Source: Bacteroidaceae bacterium (GTDB lineage Bacteria > Bacteroidota > Bacteroidia > Bacteroidales > Bacteroidaceae). Taken from it: a stretch of DNA of 64,000 bases. The position numbers and the translations under genes are program-made. The stretch is taken from positions 1 to 64,000 of the forward strand of contig JAFZZI010000006.1 of NCBI GenBank assembly GCA_017615835.1, in the 5' to 3' direction. This document shows positions 17,435-27,156 of the stretch, piece after piece; the first letter of the stretch is position 1; each line of letters starts with the position of its first letter. The notes under the pieces were generated by a model, which worked only from the letters and a program-made list of their open reading frames with translations, was not told the DNA's origin and searched no databases.

Positions 17435-18997
17435 TTAAAGTGGAATGTTGCTGTGCTTCTTGAGAGGATTGGTCAGACGCTTAGTCTGAAGGTTCTCGAA
17501 GGCGCGGACTATTCTGGCGCGTGTGTATCGCGGTTCAATCACGTCGTCAATATAACCGCGGTTTGCTGCCTGATATGGCGAAGCGAACTTGTCGGTATAC
17601 TCAGCTTCCTTCTCGGCAATAAACTTCTTCCTCTCTTCGGGATCCTCGATTGCCTTCAAGGCTTTGGCTTGGAGCACGCCTACAGCACCGCTTGCGCCCA
17701 TAACGGCAATCTCGGCATTAGGCCAAGCGTAGCACATGTCACCCCTGAGCTGCTTGCAACTCATCACTATGTGGCTTCCTCCATAACTCTTGCGGACGGT
17801 AACAGTTACCTTGGGAACTGTAGCCTCACCATAAGCGAACATCAGTTTTGCGCCATGGTCTATGATACCTGCATATTCCTGTCCGGTTCCGCAAAGGAAT
17901 CCCGGTACGTCAACCAACGTCAGTATCTGAATGTTGAATGCATCGCAGAAACGGACGAAACGGGCGGCCTTCCTTGATGCGTCGCAGTCCAGGACACCGG
18001 CAAGCCAGTTGGGCTGGTTAGCAATAATACCGGTCGAGCGGCCGTTGAAACGTGCAAAACCGCAGATGATATTCTTTGCATAGTCCTTCTGTACTTCCAT
18101 GAAGTCACCATTGTCAACGATTGCATAAATGATGTCCTTCATGTTGTAAGGTTTGTTGGGGTCAGCCGGAACGATGTCATTCAGAACATCCTCAATACGT
18201 GCAGGGTCGTCGGTGCAGGCGACAAGTGGAGCTTCCTCCATATTGTTCTGAGGAATGAAACTGATCAGACGGCGTACCTCCTGCACGGCCTCTTCTTCGG
18301 TTGCAGCAACAAAATGGGTCACGCCTGACTTGGTGGCGTGGATGCGGGCACCACCCAGATCCTCAACCGAGACATCTTCTCCAGTCACGCTCTTGACCAC
18401 CTTCGGACCTGTAATGAACATGTATGAGTTCTGTTCGGTCATCATGATGAAGTCGGTGAGGGCAGGGCTATATACGGCACCACCGGCACAGGGACCGAAA
18501 ATGACAGAAATCTGGGGAATAACTCCGGAAGCAAGGATATTACGTTCGAATATTTCAGCATATCCTGCCAGAGCGCAAGCTCCCTCCTGTATGCGTGCAC
18601 CGCCAGAATCGTTAAGTCCAATGACTGGTGCGCCAAGTTTCATGGCCATATCCATCACCTTGCATATCTTTTGGGCCATGGTTTCGGACAGGGAGCCACC
18701 TATAACGGTAGCATCTTGGGCGAATACAAAAACAAGACGACCGTCTATTGTACCTGAACCTACTGCAACACCGTCGCCCAGAAAGACCTTATTTTCCATT
18801 CCGAAATCTGTGCATCGGTGGGTCAGGAACATGTCAACTTCTTCGAATGATCCTTCGTCAAGGAGCATGTTTATTCGTTCGCGGGCGGTATAGCTACCCT
18901 TGGCATGATGCTTTTCAATAGCCTTCTCGCCGCCTCCGGCCAATGCCTCGGCACGCTTGTCAACGAGCTTCTGTATTTTGCTCTGATTGTCTGCCAT
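17435..18997 (-). CDS. mmdA: Methylmalonyl-CoA decarboxylase alpha subunit / acyl-CoA carboxyltransferase
   Basis: 520 residues, two crotonase-fold halves typical of biotin-dependent carboxyltransferases. Conserved blocks: DSGGARIQEG, GPCAGGAVYSPAL, GGARIHATKSGV and, in the C-half, DVPGFLCGTGQE. It moves carboxylate from methylmalonyl-CoA to biotin on the carrier encoded two genes downstream. The neighbouring epimerase supports methylmalonyl-CoA over other substrates. Full length for the family. Confidence 0.94.
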   Translation of the reverse strand: MADNQSKIQKLVDKRAEALAGGGEKAIEKHHAKGSYTARERINMLLDEGSFEEVDMFLTHRCTDFGMENKVFLGDGVAVGSGTIDGRLVFVFAQDATVIGGSLSETMAQKICKVMDMAMKLGAPVIGLNDSGGARIQEGACALAGYAEIFERNILASGVIPQISVIFGPCAGGAVYSPALTDFIMMTEQNSYMFITGPKVVKSVTGEDVSVEDLGGARIHATKSGVTHFVAATEEEAVQEVRRLISFIPQNNMEEAPLVACTDDPARIEDVLNDIVPADPNKPYNMKDIIYAIVDNGDFMEVQKDYAKNIICGFARFNGRSTGIIANQPNWLAGVLDCDASRKAARFVRFCDAFNIQILTLVDVPGFLCGTGQEYAGIIDHGAKLMFAYGEATVPKVTVTVRKSYGGSHIVMSCKQLRGDMCYAWPNAEIAVMGASGAVGVLQAKALKAIEDPEERKKFIAEKEAEYTDKFASPYQAANRGYIDDVIEPRYTRARIVRAFENLQTKRLTNPLKKHSNIPL

Positions 18998-19030
18998 ATT
19001 GCTCTTAAGTTATAGATTTCAGAATATCGG

Positions 19031-19444
19031 TTATTTGGGCTGTTCGCAGAGTTCTGTAAGTACGCCGCATGTGCTCTTTGGATGCAGGAAGGCAATCATC
19101 AGATTCTCGGCACCCTTGCGGGGAGCTTCGTCAATGAGTTTCAGACCGGCTTCCTTAGCCTCCTTGAGGGCCTCTTCAACGTTGTCAACGTTGAATGCTA
19201 CGTGATGGACTCCTCCACGGCCACCGTTCTTCTCGATGAATTTGGCGATGGTTGATTCGGGGCAAGTCGGTTCCAGGAGCTCTATTTTGGTCTGTCCAAT
19301 CTTGAAGAAGGCTGTCTTGACCTTTTGATCCTCAACTACTTCAATGTTGTAGCATTTGCTTCCGGTTAAAAACTCAAAGAAAGGCATGCATTCCTCAAGC
19401 GAGGTTACTGCGATACCGAGATGTTCGATGTGCGAAGGTTTCAT
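19031..19444 (-). CDS. mce: Methylmalonyl-CoA epimerase
   Basis: 137 residues, a glyoxalase/bleomycin-fold protein. It begins with the metal-binding strand IEHLGIAV; the second module has GGVHHVAFNV and ends VLTELCE, giving the expected His/Glu metal ligands. It converts the R and S forms of methylmalonyl-CoA, linking mutase to the decarboxylase downstream. First gene of the operon, 33 bases before mmdA. Confidence 0.95.
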   Translation of the reverse strand: MKPSHIEHLGIAVTSLEECMPFFEFLTGSKCYNIEVVEDQKVKTAFFKIGQTKIELLEPTCPESTIAKFIEKNGGRGGVHHVAFNVDNVEEALKEAKEAGLKLIDEAPRKGAENLMIAFLHPKSTCGVLTELCEQPK

Positions 19445-19550
19445 TCTTCTATAAGTTTATGAGTTAAAAATAATTGTTAATGTACTATCCTTGTGGGAAT
19501 AACAGCCTTGTCGGAAACTGCACGAAACGGGCAGTCCGTTTATCGGCCTA

Positions 19551-19558
19551 CAAAGATA
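19551..19558 (-). promoter_or_regulatory. Probable -7 element of the mce-mmdA operon
   Basis: TATCTTTG on the - strand, a perfect TAnnTTTG, 106 bases before the mce ATG. No good TTTG lies at the expected -33 distance. If correct, the transcript has a leader of about 100 nt containing a small AAACGG/CCGTTT hairpin (19525-19541). I recognise no riboswitch in it. Confidence 0.45.
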
Positions 19559-19617
19559 TAAAAACTATCACTTTATTGTCCCACCTATGTTAAAAATAAA
19601 AGGCGGAGTGGTTGTTG

Positions 19618-22038
19618 TCAGAGTTCCAGCAAAATACGGAAATTAATCTGTCGGCCGGTGAGATAGTTGGGAACGGCGTACTGTGTATCTGTAACGTCTG
19701 TTATCCAGTAGTATGAATTCACGTTGTTTATTCCCAGCAGGTTGAAGCAGTCGAGGCCCAGCCAGATGTTGCGGAAGTATTTTGCCCAACCATAGTTTCG
19801 GGTATGGTTTTCGTTGTTCAGAAGACGATAGGACATGCCGATATCAACTCTTTTGTATGCAGGGGCTCTGAACGTTGCCTCTTCTCGTCCCGTATGTGAC
19901 GGGCCAAAAGGCAGTCCGTCTGCCAGACATCCTCTCAATGTCATTTGCCACCTGTCAGTATTTGGGAAGAAGTCGGTAAAATGAATTGACAGATTATATC
20001 TTTGGTCGGTTGGGCGTGGAACCCAATGGCCGCCTATATTCTCCTGAGTCTTCATTAATGAGAAACTGATCCATGAGTCGGCACCCGGTACGAATTCTCC
20101 AAACAGTTTAGTGTCTATACCATAAGCATAACCATGCGAACAGTTTTTTCCATAATAAACAATCCTTACATTATCCAAATTGTACGGAATGAGGTTGTCC
20201 AGTTTTTTATAGTATGCCTCAACTGTAAACTTGAACGGACGGCCAAACATTCTGAAGTGGTAGTCTCCTCCAATGACGACTTGAATTGAGCGTTGTGATT
20301 TTATGTTCCGGTTCAAGGTTATGTGACCCATTCCATAGACATTAGAAGAGTCTTTCAGTTCCTTGTAAAACGGTGCCTGATAGTATAGGCCTCCTGAAAG
20401 CCTGAGGGTCAGATTGTCATCAGATGCAGGGATGAAGCCTATTGAGACTCTCGGACTGACAAGCAGTTCTTCGTTCCAGTTCCAGTATGAGACCCTTACT
20501 CCTCCATTTAGGGTGAATAGTCCGTATCCGGCATTGATTTTCCATGTATCCTGAAGGTAAGCAGACATCCGGTTGCTCTCCATCTCCTGTACAGATTCGA
20601 GTGAATATACCATATCCAACGGACCTGACATGGTGTTTGGGAGGAAGTAGCCTGCCGAGTCGCGTGTTTCCCATTCACGCATCTTCTCATCAATTTTTTC
20701 GTGGCGGATATCAGCACCCCATCTTAGGGTATGAGCATCGATTCTGTGAGTTCCGCTCAGGCTTATGTCGGTGACAGTGGCTCTGAGTCTGTTCCGGGCG
20801 TGTTCAAAGAATGTACCCACTCCCATGCCAGATCCTTTGATGACATCGTCAAGCCAATACTGGCTGCTTATGTCATAGGTTTCGCTTTCGTCACTGCCGA
20901 ACGCTGACATTTTAAGGCTGATGCTGTTGTCGCTGTCAATCTTTCGGGTAATGTCAACCATTCCGAACAGCGTGTTGAACTTGTCCTTCTCCCAACCGTC
21001 AAAATAAACCTTGAAGCTCTTGGCATCTTGAATAGTGCCGAAAGTGGTATTACGATCTGTCGGTGTGAACCTGTAACTGTTCAGTGCAATGTTGCCGATA
21101 AGTCCGACAGACCATTTTTCAGAGGGCTTCCATACTGCATAAACCTGATAGTCAAGGAAGTTTGGCTGGTACTCGCCCTGGGTGTCGAGAGTTCCCAGAA
21201 GATACCGGTTGGTCTTGTACCTGACACTGTTGCTGAAACTGAACTTTTTCCCTCCGGCTCCGATGTAGATACTGGCTCCCAACAGGTTGGCCGCCACCTT
21301 TGCCTCAAAATGTTCAGGCTGACGGTATGTGATATCAAGGACTGAGGACATCTTGTCGCCATATACAGCTGAGAATCCTCCTGTAGAGAACGAAATTGAC
21401 TGGACCATGTCGGGATTGACGAAACTCAGACCTTCCTGCTGTCCTGCCCTGACCAGTAAAGGGCGAAGTATTTCAGTCCCGTTTACATAGACGCTGTTCT
21501 CGTCAAAGTTGCCTCCACGTACATTGTACTGGCTGCTCAGCTCATTGTGACTGCTGACTCCGGCCTGTGTGGCAATGACAGATTCTACCGATCCCCCCGT
21601 TGCATCTGGATTAAGCCTCACTTCGGCAATGTCAATAATCTGATTTGCATCCGTCTGGCGTCGCATATCGCTGATAGTCACCCCCTGAAGAGCATACCCG
21701 CTGGTGGGCAGGACCACATCCAGCACAACGGTGTCAGAGGGTGTAATTAAAGTCCGTCTGCGGGTTTCATGACCGACCATTCGAAATACTAGTTCCAGTG
21801 TGTCACGATAAGAAGGGCTAATCTCGTATTGTCCCTGAAGATTCGAAATAGTGCTTACCATCTGATGAGATTCATTTACGGTTGCCAGTTCAACCGGTCC
21901 TCCGTTCTCATCAGTGATGCGACCTTTTATGTGGACCTTCTGAGCGCATACGCTCCCCGAAACTGTCAGCATGGCTGCCAGCATGATACTCAAGATACGC
22001 AATGACTCTGCTTGACGCACTCTTTTGGAATTCATCAT
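19618..22038 (-). CDS. TonB-dependent outer-membrane receptor with carboxypeptidase-regulatory-like domain
   Basis: About 806 residues. Signal peptide (RILSIMLAAMLTVSGSVCA/Q), then a CarboxypepD_reg-like domain (KVHIKGRITDENGGPVELAT), a plug domain (VESVIATQAGVSSHNELSS, VRGGNFDENSVYVNG) and a 22-stranded barrel ending in aromatic-rich strands. No SusD partner is adjacent, so it is not a typical SusC glycan pair; the ligand is unknown. ATGs at 22038 and 22035 give the best signal peptide; one at 22062 only adds a hydrophobic leader. No terminator was found directly after it. Confidence 0.88.
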   Translation of the reverse strand: MMNSKRVRQAESLRILSIMLAAMLTVSGSVCAQKVHIKGRITDENGGPVELATVNESHQMVSTISNLQGQYEISPSYRDTLELVFRMVGHETRRRTLITPSDTVVLDVVLPTSGYALQGVTISDMRRQTDANQIIDIAEVRLNPDATGGSVESVIATQAGVSSHNELSSQYNVRGGNFDENSVYVNGTEILRPLLVRAGQQEGLSFVNPDMVQSISFSTGGFSAVYGDKMSSVLDITYRQPEHFEAKVAANLLGASIYIGAGGKKFSFSNSVRYKTNRYLLGTLDTQGEYQPNFLDYQVYAVWKPSEKWSVGLIGNIALNSYRFTPTDRNTTFGTIQDAKSFKVYFDGWEKDKFNTLFGMVDITRKIDSDNSISLKMSAFGSDESETYDISSQYWLDDVIKGSGMGVGTFFEHARNRLRATVTDISLSGTHRIDAHTLRWGADIRHEKIDEKMREWETRDSAGYFLPNTMSGPLDMVYSLESVQEMESNRMSAYLQDTWKINAGYGLFTLNGGVRVSYWNWNEELLVSPRVSIGFIPASDDNLTLRLSGGLYYQAPFYKELKDSSNVYGMGHITLNRNIKSQRSIQVVIGGDYHFRMFGRPFKFTVEAYYKKLDNLIPYNLDNVRIVYYGKNCSHGYAYGIDTKLFGEFVPGADSWISFSLMKTQENIGGHWVPRPTDQRYNLSIHFTDFFPNTDRWQMTLRGCLADGLPFGPSHTGREEATFRAPAYKRVDIGMSYRLLNNENHTRNYGWAKYFRNIWLGLDCFNLLGINNVNSYYWITDVTDTQYAVPNYLTGRQINFRILLEL

Positions 22039-22181
22039 AGATAATAACGCAAAAAAAACCAAAAGTGTATGTGGCGTCGGTTCTTTACTGCAACACTTGT
22101 TCGTATGACCGTGAGAAGAGAGTGTGTTGAACTGGGTTTGGTTTTCTCAGGCGCTCTGCATTGTCGAATGAAATGTTTGAC

Positions 22182-22189
22182 TATATTTG
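22182..22189 (+). promoter_or_regulatory. Probable -7 element of the aldo/keto reductase gene
   Basis: TATATTTG (perfect TAnnTTTG) 27 bases before the ATG at 22216. The -33 region has only an imperfect TTGT at 22161-22164. Confidence 0.45.
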
Positions 22190-22215
22190 CATAAATCGAA
22201 AAATGTGCATAGACG

Positions 22216-23574
22216 ATGGGAAAAGAAAGAAAAGAGATTGACAGAAGGCAATTCCTCCGTAAACTTGGATTAGGTTCAGGGGCTGCGATGGCGATGATGA
22301 CTTTGGAGCCGCTCAGCATCCTTGCTGCCGACAAGGCAGAACCACAGGTCGGCAAATCATCTTCAAATCGTATGACATACCGCGTTCAGCATGGAAGCAA
22401 GGAACAGATTTCACTGCTTGGATTCGGGATGATGCGTCTTCCGGACAGTCAGGAACAGGTCAACAGTCTGGTTGACTACGCAATATCACATGGAGTAAAC
22501 TACTTTGACACGGCACCGGCTTACAAGAATGGCCGTGACGAGGCCATGACAGGCATTGCATTGTCCCGGTATCCTCGTGACAGTTATTACATCGCCACCA
22601 AAATGTCAAATCAGGACAGACGAAACTGGACTCTTGCTGCCGCAAAGAGTATGTACGAGAAATCTTTCCGTGAGCTCCAGACTGACTATATAGACTACTA
22701 TCTGCTTCACTCGGTAGGTGGCGGCGGACTTGAACAGCTTCAAAGTCGTTTTATTAATAACGGTCTGCTTGATTTCTTGTTGGCTGAGCGCAAGGCAGGA
22801 CGAATCAGACATCTGGGTTTTTCCTATCATGGCGATGTTTCAGTGTTTGACTGGCTGATTGATCATAACGAACAGTATCATTGGGATTTTGTGCAGATTC
22901 AGATGAACTATCTCGATTGGCGCCATGCATCAATGGAGAGAGGTGGCTGGAAACGGGATGCCGATGCCGAGTATCTTTACAACAAACTCAACAAGAACGG
23001 AATACAGTGTGTCATTATGGAACCGTTACGCGGAGGTGCATTGTCCCGTGTTCCACAGGAGATCGCTTCACAACTCCGCAAGGTTCGTCCTGATGACAGC
23101 CCCGCCAAATGGGCCTTCCGGTGGGTTGGCAGTCATCCCAACGTGCTGACCGTACTGAGTGGAATGAACCGTATGGAGCACCTCGAAGAGAATGTCAAGA
23201 CCTTTTCGCCGCTCGAAACCTGTACCGAGGCTGAGAATGTGCTGCTGGCAGGCATTGCAGACCAGATGTCCGGCATCCCAACGGTACCTTGCACAACTTG
23301 CCGTTACTGTATGCCCTGTCCGTTTGATGTTGACATACCCGGCAATTTTGCCTATTACAACGAGGCGGTCAATCAACATTTGCTGCCGCTGCCCGTCAAG
23401 GGTTCAGCCGATTACGAAGCCAAGCGAAAGCAGTTTCTTGACGGTTACAAGAAAGCACTGCCTAACGAGAAGAATTGGGCAACAACCTGTATCGGGTGTG
23501 AGGCATGCATACCTAAGTGCCCTCAGCAAATTCGAATCCCAAACCAGATGGATCGTATCATCGAACTTCTATAA
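22216..23574 (+). CDS. Tat-exported aldo/keto reductase with C-terminal 2x[4Fe-4S] domain
   Basis: 452 residues. The N-terminus has a twin-arginine motif, DRRQFLRK at residues 9-16, followed by a Gly/Ala-rich hydrophobic stretch, so export of the folded, cofactor-loaded protein by Tat is expected. The body is an aldo/keto reductase barrel (YFDTAPAYKNG, YIATKMSN, LLHSVG, giving the Asp/Tyr/Lys/His set). The C-terminus has two ferredoxin-type sites: CTTCRYCMPCP and CIGCEACIPKCP. Such proteins are often called predicted oxidoreductases of the aldo/keto reductase family with ferredoxin domain; the substrate is unknown. The tatAC genes are 8 kb away in the same window. Confidence 0.9.
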   Translation: MGKERKEIDRRQFLRKLGLGSGAAMAMMTLEPLSILAADKAEPQVGKSSSNRMTYRVQHGSKEQISLLGFGMMRLPDSQEQVNSLVDYAISHGVNYFDTAPAYKNGRDEAMTGIALSRYPRDSYYIATKMSNQDRRNWTLAAAKSMYEKSFRELQTDYIDYYLLHSVGGGGLEQLQSRFINNGLLDFLLAERKAGRIRHLGFSYHGDVSVFDWLIDHNEQYHWDFVQIQMNYLDWRHASMERGGWKRDADAEYLYNKLNKNGIQCVIMEPLRGGALSRVPQEIASQLRKVRPDDSPAKWAFRWVGSHPNVLTVLSGMNRMEHLEENVKTFSPLETCTEAENVLLAGIADQMSGIPTVPCTTCRYCMPCPFDVDIPGNFAYYNEAVNQHLLPLPVKGSADYEAKRKQFLDGYKKALPNEKNWATTCIGCEACIPKCPQQIRIPNQMDRIIELL

Positions 23575-23614
23575 TTATCTGAAGATAACCGCCACCCTAT
23601 TTGCGGCAAGATGA

Positions 23615-23644
23615 AAGACGGCGTACTTTACGGTATGCCGTCTT
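23615..23644 (+). terminator. Hairpin downstream of the aldo/keto reductase gene
   Basis: AAGACGGCGTAC (23615-23626) pairs with GTATGCCGTCTT (23633-23644), a 12-bp stem with one G-U pair. The T-tract is weak, so termination strength is uncertain. Confidence 0.55.
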
Positions 23645-23732
23645 AATGTAATCCGATAAACGTAATGAAGTCTTAGGAGCGAAACTTTTGAGTAAATTCG
23701 CAAAATGAAATGAATAAAAGATATACAGACAG

Positions 23733-24260
23733 ATGGATAAGTTCAGTAACCTGGCTGCGGAAAGACGCAGTATGCGCAAGTTTACGGATGAGAAACTTAC
23801 GGCGGACGAGATAAGACTTCTGGAGAGAGCCGCCTTGATAGCGCCCACTTCAAAGCATACTAACGGATGGGAGTTCGTGGCAGTTGACAATCCTGAACTG
23901 CTAAAGTCTCTGTCAGAAAGCAAAGAGGCAGGTGCTGCATTTGTTGCCGATGCGCCATGGGCATTGGTGGTATTCGGTAATCCCACGCTGACAGATGCCT
24001 GGATTGAGGATTGCGCCATTTCAGCCATAATGGTGCAGCTTCAGGCAACAGATCTTGGACTTGGCAGTTGCTGGGCTCATATAAGGAACCGGTTTGCAGC
24101 TGATGGTTCCAGCGCTGCCGACAATGTGCGCCGTATACTTGGCGTCAAAGTTCCTCTTGAGCCTCTGTGCATAATTGCTGTTGGCCACAAGGGAATGGAC
24201 CGCAAGCCTTTCGACGAGAGCCGGATTCAGTGGGATAAGATTCATGATAACAAGTATTGA
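23733..24260 (+). CDS. Nitroreductase family FMN oxidoreductase
   Basis: 175 residues. Nitroreductase fold: FMN-binding ERRSMRKFTDEKL near the N-terminus, the APTSKHTNGWEFV segment, GLGSCWAHIRNRF in the middle, and a C-terminal VGHKG turn. Smaller than NfsB-type enzymes (about 217), fitting the short clade common in anaerobes. Substrate unknown. It starts a tight run with the DUF2520 protein, kdsC and maf. Confidence 0.88.
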   Translation: MDKFSNLAAERRSMRKFTDEKLTADEIRLLERAALIAPTSKHTNGWEFVAVDNPELLKSLSESKEAGAAFVADAPWALVVFGNPTLTDAWIEDCAISAIMVQLQATDLGLGSCWAHIRNRFAADGSSAADNVRRILGVKVPLEPLCIIAVGHKGMDRKPFDESRIQWDKIHDNKY

Positions 24261-24264
24261 GCAC

Positions 24265-25035
24265 ATGGATATTGTGTTGGTGGGAGCCGGTAATGTGGCA
24301 ACGTGCATGGGCGGTGCACTTAAGAGCGCCGGACATGACATAAAGTGCGTTTACAGCCGTACAGAAAGAAACGCTATGGCTCTGGCCAATAAGTTGGATA
24401 CCTGTTTCGTGACTGATCTGGAGCAATTGCCTGAGGCAGATGCATTCATCGTGATGCTAAGAGACGATGCCCTGCTGTCGCTTGCCGCAAAGATAGTTTC
24501 TTCACATCCTGAAAAACTGTTCCTTCATACCTCGGGTAGTGTTCCCAACTCGTTGTGGAAGAGTGCTGGAGCGACACGTTACGGAGTATTGTACCCCATG
24601 CAAACTTTCAGTAAGGGCAAAAGTGTAGAGTGGGGGGATGTTCCGGTTTTCATTGAGGCTTCGTCGGACGAGTGCCTTCAGAAAGTCAGGAATATTGCAG
24701 AATCCCTGTCAGACAACTGTACTGTTCTTGACTCAGAGCAGCGCAGTAGGCTACATCTTGCAGCTGTGTTTGCCTGCAACTTCTCAAACCGGATGTATGC
24801 AATTGCCGACGAATTGCTCAAGGAATGCGGCATTCCGTTCAGTGTCATGCTTCCGCTGATAGCTGAAACTGCAGACAAGGTTTCATCCATGCCTCCTGTC
24901 AGTGCACAGACCGGACCGGCTGTCCGCGGAGACAAACGCGTAATGGATGTTCACCGCCGGCTGCTGACTGATAAGCCTGAGTGGCGTATCTTATATGACC
25001 TGATATCAAAGGACATAAAAAAGTCATGCAAATGA
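24265..25035 (+). CDS. Rossmann-like / DUF2520 domain protein
   Basis: About 256 residues. N-terminal NAD(P)-binding domain starting DIVLVGAGNVATCMG, resembling ProC/F420-NADP oxidoreductases, and a C-terminal helical DUF2520 domain (LAAVFACNFSNRMYAIADELL; PVSAQTGPAVRGD). Function not established for the family. The start at 24265 leaves 4 bases after the nitroreductase stop; an ATG at 24244 (overlap of 17) is possible. The C-terminus overlaps kdsC by 10 bases. Confidence 0.85.
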   Translation: MDIVLVGAGNVATCMGGALKSAGHDIKCVYSRTERNAMALANKLDTCFVTDLEQLPEADAFIVMLRDDALLSLAAKIVSSHPEKLFLHTSGSVPNSLWKSAGATRYGVLYPMQTFSKGKSVEWGDVPVFIEASSDECLQKVRNIAESLSDNCTVLDSEQRSRLHLAAVFACNFSNRMYAIADELLKECGIPFSVMLPLIAETADKVSSMPPVSAQTGPAVRGDKRVMDVHRRLLTDKPEWRILYDLISKDIKKSCK

Positions 25036-25553
25036 TTGAAGATTCTGAACTGGTCAGGGTAAAGGCTCTGGTTTTTGACGTTGATGGTGTCCTGAGCAGA
25101 TCTGTGATGCCTATGGCTGCTGACGGGAACCCAATCCGCACAGTCAATGTGAAAGATGGATATGCACTTCAGCTGGCTGTCAAAAGCGGACTCAAAATAT
25201 GTGTTATTACCGGGGCCAGGCCTGAACAGATACGCCGTCGGTATGAGAGCCTTGGAATTGACGATGTGTACATATCGTCGTCAGTAAAGATCCATGATTA
25301 CGACGATTTCCTTGGACGCAACGGTCTGAGTGATTCTGACGTATTGGCCATGGGGGATGATATTCCTGATTACCCGATACTCAGAAGGTGTGCCATTCCA
25401 TGCTGCCCTGCCGATGCTGTCCCGGAGATTAAGGCGATATGCAGATATGTATCATATGCTGATGGTGGTTGCGGCTGCGTCCGAGATGTCCTTGAACGTG
25501 TTATGAAGGCTCAGGATAAGTGGATGTCGGACGAACATGCCTTTGGCTGGTAG
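25026..25553 (+). CDS. kdsC: 3-deoxy-D-manno-octulosonate 8-phosphate phosphatase (KdsC-like)
   Basis: 175 residues, HAD superfamily subclass IIIA without a cap. Motif I is FDVDGVLS (nucleophile Asp plus Asp), motif II VITGAR, Lys in SSSVK, and motif III GDDIPDYP. It dephosphorylates KDO-8-phosphate for lipid A inner-core synthesis. The start codon overlaps the previous gene; a second ATG two codons in is possible. It is 4 bases before maf. Confidence 0.9.
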   Translation: MQMIEDSELVRVKALVFDVDGVLSRSVMPMAADGNPIRTVNVKDGYALQLAVKSGLKICVITGARPEQIRRRYESLGIDDVYISSSVKIHDYDDFLGRNGLSDSDVLAMGDDIPDYPILRRCAIPCCPADAVPEIKAICRYVSYADGGCGCVRDVLERVMKAQDKWMSDEHAFGW

Positions 25554-25557
25554 AATT

Positions 25558-26151
25558 ATGGAACTGGGATACAGAATTGTTCTAGCTTCAAACTCTCCGC
25601 GTCGCAGGGAGTTGCTGAATGGCCTGGGACTTGATTTTCAGGTACGCGTGCTGGATGGAATAGACGAGTCATATCCAGAGAGTCTCGATATGGTTGATAT
25701 TCCGCTATATATCTCGAAGAAGAAGGCGGAGGCATACCGCACCGGCATGGCCGATGACGAGTTGATTATCACTGCCGATACCGTCGTTGCAGTGGGTGAG
25801 CGCATTTTAGGCAAACCTGCTGACAACTTCGAGGCTGCTGACATGCTAAGGTTGCTTTCCGGACGCAGTCATCAGGTAGTGACAGGAGTGACCCTTATGA
25901 CAAAACAGAAGCAACACAGTTTCACTTCAACAACCGAAGTATGGTTCTCGCATCTGTCTGAAGAGGAGATAGAATACTACGTACAGAGATTCCATCCGCT
26001 GGACAAGGCTGGAGCGTACGGAATTCAGGAATGGATAGGATTTGTGGGTGTAGAACGTATAGAAGGTTCTTATTTCAATGTAGTTGGCCTTCCGATACAG
26101 AAACTCTATCGTGAATTGCTGTATTTCTGTCAGGGCAGAGTATCCAGATAA
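25558..26151 (+). CDS. maf: Maf family nucleotide pyrophosphatase
   Basis: About 197 residues. The signature SNSPRRRELL begins near residue 10; DESYPE, ITADTVV and GRSHQVVTGV follow. Maf enzymes hydrolyse non-canonical or specific NTPs (dTTP/UTP or m7GTP). Start at 25558 (MELGYRI) rather than 25537, because homologues begin just before the SNSPRR strand and this leaves a 4-base gap after kdsC. Its 3' end overlaps the convergent hdrA-like gene by 22 bases. Confidence 0.92.
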   Translation: MELGYRIVLASNSPRRRELLNGLGLDFQVRVLDGIDESYPESLDMVDIPLYISKKKAEAYRTGMADDELIITADTVVAVGERILGKPADNFEAADMLRLLSGRSHQVVTGVTLMTKQKQHSFTSTTEVWFSHLSEEEIEYYVQRFHPLDKAGAYGIQEWIGFVGVERIEGSYFNVVGLPIQKLYRELLYFCQGRVSR

Positions 26152-27149
26152 TCCTTGATTGCGATTGCTGCCGAGCGTCCGTCATTTATCGAGTCCCAAA
26201 TACTCAGTGGCCGTTTGCAGGTTCCGGCAGCGAACAGTCCGGGCTTGCCTGTATCGTTGTCGTAAAGGTGAGGGCTTATGGTCTTGATGAAGCCGTACTC
26301 ACCGCCTATTCCACATGAGGCACCTAACGTTCGTGTACCAGCCGAAGCTTCCATTCCTACCATCAGAACCAAAAGATCTACAGTTGTTCTCAATGGCATT
26401 CCGAGCAGTGTATCCTCTGTCTTTATCTGTACCCTGTCGTCAAAAGTTGCAGCAGCTTCAGATATGCGTCCCCGTATGAAATCGATTCCGTATTTTTCCT
26501 GAGCAGTGCGATACATCTCCTCAAATCCCTGTCCCCACATCCTCAAGTCCATGTAGAATACGGTCAAGTCTGTTCTGGGTAGCTGTTTTCTAACCTCGAT
26601 TGCCTGTTTGACTGCGGTGACACAGCAGACCTTAGAGCAGTAATGGTTGCCTGATTTCTCGTCTCGTGAACCGACACATTGCAGGAAGGCTATACGTTTA
26701 GGCATGTCGCCATGGCCGTTGACAATATTGCCTTCTCTTATCATCTTCTCCATCTCAAGCGAAGTGACTACTCCCTTGTATATGCCGTACCCGAGTTCCT
26801 CCTTGCGGCGTGCATCGAATGTCGAGTAGCCGGTAGCGATGAGCACTGAGTCTGCATACCATGCTTCGGACTTGCCGGAAACAAGTTGCCATTCGGTTCC
26901 TTTCCACTTTATTTCGACTATTTCAGTGCCGAAACAACGGGTAATGTTATCCTTCAGCAGCTTGTCTTCAAGCTCTGATACCATATCCGATGCAGCAGAG
27001 AAATCAGGAAACAGAAAAGCCTTGTCCTTAAGGTTTGAAAGGGGTGTTTCGGACTTCTCGAAAAGCAGTACCTCAACACCGCTGCCTGCAAGGACAGAAG
27101 CTGCTTCTATTCCGGCAGGACCGGCACCGATGATTGCTGTTTTCTTCAT
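26130..27149 (-). CDS. HdrA/QmoA-like FAD oxidoreductase
   Basis: 339 residues. FAD-binding start AIIGAGPAGIEAA, and the family-specific iron-sulfur block CVGSRDEKSGNHYCSKVCC (about residues 165-183). A second nucleotide segment ends AAGTCKRP, then SINDGRSAAIAIKDYL. It lacks the added ferredoxin domains of methanogen HdrA, so it is nearer the compact QmoA/HdrA-like flavoproteins. Last gene of a five-gene operon; 7 bases after hdrB. Role: electron transfer between a soluble donor or acceptor and the membrane partner (inferred). Confidence 0.85.
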   Translation of the reverse strand: MKKTAIIGAGPAGIEAASVLAGSGVEVLLFEKSETPLSNLKDKAFLFPDFSAASDMVSELEDKLLKDNITRCFGTEIVEIKWKGTEWQLVSGKSEAWYADSVLIATGYSTFDARRKEELGYGIYKGVVTSLEMEKMIREGNIVNGHGDMPKRIAFLQCVGSRDEKSGNHYCSKVCCVTAVKQAIEVRKQLPRTDLTVFYMDLRMWGQGFEEMYRTAQEKYGIDFIRGRISEAAATFDDRVQIKTEDTLLGMPLRTTVDLLVLMVGMEASAGTRTLGASCGIGGEYGFIKTISPHLYDNDTGKPGLFAAGTCKRPLSIWDSINDGRSAAIAIKDYLDTLP

Positions 27150-27156
27150 ATAGCCA

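Noticed and set aside
19460-19550. Cobalamin riboswitch upstream of the methylmalonyl-CoA operon
   Set aside because: Expected on functional grounds, but no B12-box-like sequence or matching fold was found; only a small hairpin is present.
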